From: Pseudomonadota bacterium | GTDB taxonomy: Bacteria; Pseudomonadota; Alphaproteobacteria; Micropepsales; Micropepsaceae | Direction: 5' to 3' | Length of the DNA stretch: 8,861 bases | Assembly: GCA_021817355.1 (NCBI GenBank) | Contig: JAKAVI010000082.1 | Coordinates: 1-8,861 of the forward strand | Shown here: positions 5,602-8,861 of the stretch, one piece after another | Numbering within the stretch: position 1 is the first letter of the stretch | Layout: each line of letters begins with the position of its first letter | Position numbers and translations under genes: made by a program | Notes under the pieces: model-generated | Database searches by the model: none | What the model saw: the letters and a program-made list of their open reading frames with translations, nothing else | Told to the model about the DNA's origin: nothing

Positions 5602-6918
5602 ATGCGGACGGATTACGCGTTGATGGCAGTTGCGGCGGTGATCGCCGTAACCCCGGCCGGGCCGGCTTTGGCTCAGGCCGGCGGGGGCGCTGCGCCGCCG
5701 AGCATGCTCGGCGGTGCGTCGGTGGGCTCGGGATTTTCGAGCGCGATTTCCGCCAGCCACTATACGGGAGCGGAGTTGCCCAGCGGTCCTTACGCCGTCA
5801 AGGGACTGCCCATGGGCGGCTTTCGCATGTTTCCCTCCCTGCAGCTCGCAGTCTCCGGCGATGACAATGTTTACAGAAGGCCAAGCGGGCAGATTGGTGA
5901 CATCTTCTATTCGGAAAACCCGCAGGTCGCGATCGATTCGGAATGGGCGCGCAATGCGCTCGACTTTTTCGCCGGCTTCAGTGGCTATCAATATTATCGC
6001 CGTCACTCCGAAGGTCATAACGACTGGAATGCGGGCTTAAGCGGGCGCCTTGACATTACCCGTGGTGTCGCGCTGAAGGCGACCGGCAGCTACAATGTGC
6101 TGCATGAGTCCCGCATCTCGCCGGACCAGCCCTTCGCCGCCATCGTTCCTACCCTCTACCATGTCACACATGGCGCGATGGAGTTCAGCTACCGGCCCTA
6201 TTCGCTCGGCTTTGCGATCGGAGGCAGCTTCGATCGTTATGATTACTTCAATACCCCCCTCTTTGATCTTCCTCCGCTCAACAATACCGATCGCAACCGC
6301 GCCGAGTATACCGGTTACGCCCGCGTCTATTATCAGTTCTCCCCGGGGTATTCGGTCTATGTCGAAGGCGCCGATGCGCAGGATGTCTACCAGCTGCACA
6401 AGGACCGCAATGGCTATGATCGTAACAGTCATGGCTATGCGGCAAATGCCGGTGTTCAAGCCAAGGTCACCCAGCTGATCGTCGGTACGCTTTATGGCGG
6501 ATACTTAAAGCAGGACTACAACGCGCCTCTGCCCAATGTCGCCGGTCTCGATTGGGGAGCCAATCTCGATTATTACTTCGATCCAATCTGGACCTTTCAT
6601 CTGACCGCCTCGCGCAAGCTCAATGGCACCACCATCAACCAGGCCTCGACCGAAGATGATCAGTCGGTGCGTCTGGCTGCTGACTACAGCATGCGTCAGA
6701 ACATCATGTTGAATGGCTATGTCGGCTACACCGATTCGCGCTTCAACGGCACGCCCCTCGATGACCGCTATCTGACCGCCGGCATCAACATCAGCTATCT
6801 GATGAATCACGATATGAGCATGAATTTTGGTTATGATTACCAGGGTCGTAGTTCAAATGATCCGTTGCAGGCGTTCACCGACAATGTCGCCCATCTTGGC
6901 ATCAGTCTGTACCTTTAG
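5602..6918 (+). CDS. BBP2-like outer-membrane beta-barrel protein
   Basis: This 438-residue protein has a signal peptide ending in GPALA, with cleavage likely after residue 24. It is followed by an Ala/Gly/Ser-rich segment and, from about residue 75, alternating strands rich in Tyr, Phe and Asp/Asn typical of an outer-membrane beta-barrel. The segment 80-107 (LAVSGDDNVYRRPSGQIGD then IFYSENPQV) has the pattern known at the first strands of the putative beta-barrel porin 2 family. Members of that family are common beside alphaproteobacterial exopolysaccharide genes. The chain ends in HLGISLYL, with alternating hydrophobic residues but without the usual terminal Phe. ATG 5602 has GGGAG eight bases upstream; GTG 5599 directly before it is an alternative. 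The likely role is an outer-membrane channel or anchor for polymer export, inferred from neighbours. The family's biochemical function is poorly defined. Confidence 0.82.
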   Translation: MRTDYALMAVAAVIAVTPAGPALAQAGGGAAPPSMLGGASVGSGFSSAISASHYTGAELPSGPYAVKGLPMGGFRMFPSLQLAVSGDDNVYRRPSGQIGDIFYSENPQVAIDSEWARNALDFFAGFSGYQYYRRHSEGHNDWNAGLSGRLDITRGVALKATGSYNVLHESRISPDQPFAAIVPTLYHVTHGAMEFSYRPYSLGFAIGGSFDRYDYFNTPLFDLPPLNNTDRNRAEYTGYARVYYQFSPGYSVYVEGADAQDVYQLHKDRNGYDRNSHGYAANAGVQAKVTQLIVGTLYGGYLKQDYNAPLPNVAGLDWGANLDYYFDPIWTFHLTASRKLNGTTINQASTEDDQSVRLAADYSMRQNIMLNGYVGYTDSRFNGTPLDDRYLTAGINISYLMNHDMSMNFGYDYQGRSSNDPLQAFTDNVAHLGISLYL

Positions 6919-7019
6919 TGGAGCCGTTTGACGTGCAGACACGCCACCAGCAAAGCGCAATGACTGCGGAGGCGCAGCCTGACGGAATATGCCGTCAGCT
7001 TGGCGTGGCGTTGAGATGA
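6918..7019 (+). CDS. Candidate small ORF coupling the barrel and kinase genes
   Basis: A 33-codon frame begins with GTG 6918, which shares its G with the TAG stop of the barrel gene. It ends with TGA 7017-7019, overlapping the ATG 7016 of the next gene as ATGA. An internal ATG at 6960 would give the 19-residue peptide MTAEAQPDGICRQLGVALR. No clear ribosome binding site precedes either start, and the peptide has no recognised features. The exact fit between both neighbours suggests translational coupling, because the ATG at 7016 has no Shine-Dalgarno sequence of its own. Chance overlap is quite possible. Confidence 0.25.
   Translation: MEPFDVQTRHQQSAMTAEAQPDGICRQLGVALR
6964..6998 (+). promoter_or_regulatory. 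Two adjacent hairpins upstream of the kinase gene
   Basis: CTGCG-GAGG-CGCAG (6964-6977) is a perfect 5-bp stem whose loop, with the preceding G, holds the only Shine-Dalgarno-like GGAGG in this gap. One base later CTGACGG-AATATG-CCGTCAG (6979-6998) is a perfect 7-bp stem whose loop contains an ATG (6989) in frame with the kinase gene. Both lie inside the small ORF at 6918-7019, so translation of that ORF would unfold them. A regulatory role is inferred from position only. Confidence 0.35.
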
Positions 7020-8861
7020 ACATGGATCCAACCTTCCTCCGCCAACCCGTTCTGCCGCTCGACCAGGGTCTTGAGGGTGCCGACAGCGAGAACGGCGGGA
7101 TCAATCTTTCGGTGGTGCTGCGGCTCTTCCGCATGCGCTATCGCTTGATACTGGGTACGGCCTTGGCGGTTGTTGCCATCGCGGCGGTGATGGTGTTCCG
7201 CATGACCCCCATCTACGACGCCTCTTCCTTTGTGATGCTGGGCGGGCAGCAGAACAAGTTGATGGGCATCGATGCCGTGCTCTCGGGTCTGCCAACCGAC
7301 TCCACCTCGATCGAAAATCAGATTCAGATCCTGCATTCGCGCGAATTGATGGGCCGGGTGGTGAAGCAGCTGCATCTTGATCGGCCTGGCCATGCGCCGC
7401 CGGTCAAACCCAGTCTGTTCAGCCAGATCCGCTCGGCAATCAATCCGCTCCACTGGTTTTCGCATTCACAAAAAGTGGTGCTGACGCCGACCGAACAGCG
7501 GCTCGAGCTGCGTGAGGCGGCAATCCAGCATCTGCTTGATTCGGAAACCGTGAACGAGGTCGGCGGCTCGACCGCGATGCAGATCACGGTGGCCTCCCCG
7601 ATTCCAGACATGGCGGCGCGCCTTGCCAACGCCATTGCCGAACAATATGTCCAAGATCAGCTTGACGCCAAATTTGCGGCCACCAACAAGACCACCAAAT
7701 GGTTGTCCGGCCGTCTGCAGCAGCTGTCCAAGCAGATGGAGAGCGCTGACGAAGCGGTCCAGGCCTACAAGGCCAAGCACAACATCAACGACACTCCCAA
7801 CGGGGAATCGGTGGTGGGACAGCAGCTCGCCGAAATCAATGCCCAGCTGATCACCGCCCGTTCGCAGCTGGCGGAGGCTGAGGCCAAATATTCGCGCGTC
7901 AAGCAGCTTGAAGCCAGCGGCCGTGCCGAAGATATCGGACAGGTATTTCAGTCGGGCATGATCTCGACCTTGCGCCAGCAGCAGGCAGATCTCCTGCGCA
8001 AGCGGGCGCAGCTGGCTACCGTCTACGGTCCCCGTCACCCCAAGATGATCGACATCAATTCGCAGAGCAAAAGCATCAACGAAAAAATTCGCGAGGAAGT
8101 CAAACGCGTTGTCGAAACCGTCGCCAATGACGTCGATGTCGATCAGGCCCAGGTCAATTCCCTGCAGACAAGTCTGCAAAATCTCGAACAGCAGACCCAG
8201 TCGCAGAGCCAGTCCATGGTCAAGCTCTCGGCGCTCCAGGCCAAGGCATCCTCGGCCCATCAGCTCTATCAGGCGTTTCTGTCAAAGTTCAAGGAAACCC
8301 AGGGTGCCAAGAGCATGGAGACCGCCGATGCGCGCATTATCTCCCGCGCTGTCGTGCCGACGACGCCAAGTGCGCCGGCCAAGGGCCGTGACCTGGAACT
8401 GGCGATGATCGGCGGGATCGTGCTGGGGCTTGGCTTTGCCGTGCTGGCCGAGCGGCTTGATTTTGGCTTTCGGCGCGCGGCTCAGGTTGAGCGCGCGCTG
8501 GGCGTACCGGTAATCGGAATTCTGCCGGAGCTGAAACGCAGCGCCAAATCCAAGTCCCCCGTTGCCGATCTGATCATCGACAAGCCTTTGTCGGCGTTTG
8601 CCGAGGCGGTGCGCGGGGTACAGATGGGGGTGGCACTGAGCAAGGGACCCACCAAGCCCAAGCTCCTGCTTGTGACCTCATCGATACCGGATGAGGGCAA
8701 GACGACCGTTGCCCTCAGCATGGCGCGCAGCGCCGCCCGTAGTGGCCAACGCGTGCTTCTGATCGATGCCGACCTGCGCAATCCGAGCCTTGCTGAGGCG
8801 ATCGGCTTTGGCGCCATCGAGCAGGGACTGGTCGAAGTCCTGGCCCTGGGCGCAGACAAGA
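7016..8861 (+). CDS. Wzc/GumC-type polysaccharide co-polymerase with BY-kinase-like ATPase domain, 3'-truncated by window
   Basis: 615 residues are visible and the gene runs off the window. It is an inner-membrane protein controlling polymer length and export, and may autophosphorylate on C-terminal tyrosines. The Wzz-like domain starts at about residue 28 (INLSVVLRLFRMRYRLIL). The first membrane helix is at about 44-61. A long Gln/Ala/Lys-rich periplasmic coiled coil spans about 220-440. A proline-rich PTTPSAPAKGRDLE segment leads into the second membrane helix at about 462-478. The cytoplasmic P-loop domain has Walker A SSIPDEGKTT, with K562 and T563, and Walker A' VLLIDADLRNPS (580-591, D584 and D586). 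The catalytic remainder and any tyrosine cluster lie beyond the edge, so kinase activity cannot be confirmed. ATG 7016 is chosen because it gives an ATGA overlap with the small upstream frame; ATG 6989 and ATG 7022 are in-frame alternatives. None has a good Shine-Dalgarno sequence. Confidence 0.9.
   Translation, partial: MNMDPTFLRQPVLPLDQGLEGADSENGGINLSVVLRLFRMRYRLILGTALAVVAIAAVMVFRMTPIYDASSFVMLGGQQNKLMGIDAVLSGLPTDSTSIENQIQILHSRELMGRVVKQLHLDRPGHAPPVKPSLFSQIRSAINPLHWFSHSQKVVLTPTEQRLELREAAIQHLLDSETVNEVGGSTAMQITVASPIPDMAARLANAIAEQYVQDQLDAKFAATNKTTKWLSGRLQQLSKQMESADEAVQAYKAKHNINDTPNGESVVGQQLAEINAQLITARSQLAEAEAKYSRVKQLEASGRAEDIGQVFQSGMISTLRQQQADLLRKRAQLATVYGPRHPKMIDINSQSKSINEKIREEVKRVVETVANDVDVDQAQVNSLQTSLQNLEQQTQSQSQSMVKLSALQAKASSAHQLYQAFLSKFKETQGAKSMETADARIISRAVVPTTPSAPAKGRDLELAMIGGIVLGLGFAVLAERLDFGFRRAAQVERALGVPVIGILPELKRSAKSKSPVADLIIDKPLSAFAEAVRGVQMGVALSKGPTKPKLLLVTSSIPDEGKTTVALSMARSAARSGQRVLLIDADLRNPSLAEAIGFGAIEQGLVEVLALGADK

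Noticed and set aside
1..8861. CRISPR array, insertion sequence, tRNA or rRNA
   Set aside because: No regularly spaced repeats, transposase motifs, terminal repeats or RNA gene signatures were seen on either strand.

Overview
The window is a GC-rich piece of a Gram-negative bacterial genome holding part of an exopolysaccharide or capsule synthesis and export locus. All recognised genes lie on the + strand. The set is a short Wza-type export protein without a lipobox, a BBP2-like outer-membrane beta-barrel protein and a GumC/Wzc-type inner-membrane co-polymerase with an ATPase domain. This combination suggests an alphaproteobacterium, but that is an inference from gene content and no genus can be named.

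Layout. Positions 1-346 hold no convincing gene; the first 40 bases could be the tail of an upstream reading frame. A GDP-mannose 3,5-epimerase gene (347-1333) overlaps by 4 bases (ATGA) with a GT4-type glycosyltransferase gene (1330-2475). After a gap of about 190 bases comes a PPP-family metallophosphoesterase (2670-3497), then the Wza-like periplasmic export protein (3591-4346). A 330-base AT-richer gap (4347-4676) contains inverted repeats and a promoter-like sequence. It precedes an unrecognised Ala/Val/Ser/Thr-rich secreted protein (4677-5531). A weak terminator-like hairpin and a perfect 9-bp palindrome separate that gene from the BBP2-like barrel gene (5602-6918). A small reading frame that fits exactly between its neighbours (6918-7019) leads into the Wzc/GumC-type gene (7016 to the window edge), which is cut off just after Walker A' of its ATPase domain.

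How the genes fit together. The epimerase would supply GDP-L-galactose and/or GDP-L-gulose for the repeat unit, and the glycosyltransferase would add one sugar on the cytoplasmic face. The Wzc-like protein would control polymerisation and export across the inner membrane. The Wza-like protein would form the periplasmic conduit. The beta-barrel may provide the outer-membrane pore that this short Wza cannot form alone. The phosphatase and the Ala-rich secreted protein are the members whose roles are not explained by the standard Wzx/Wzy scheme. No flippase, polymerase or initiating phosphoglycosyltransferase is seen, so they must lie outside the window if the locus is of that type.

The most interesting observations are the uncharacterised secreted protein with its only two cysteines in a terminal CX4C motif, the inverted repeats upstream of three consecutive genes, and the small reading frame overlapping both the barrel gene and the kinase gene.
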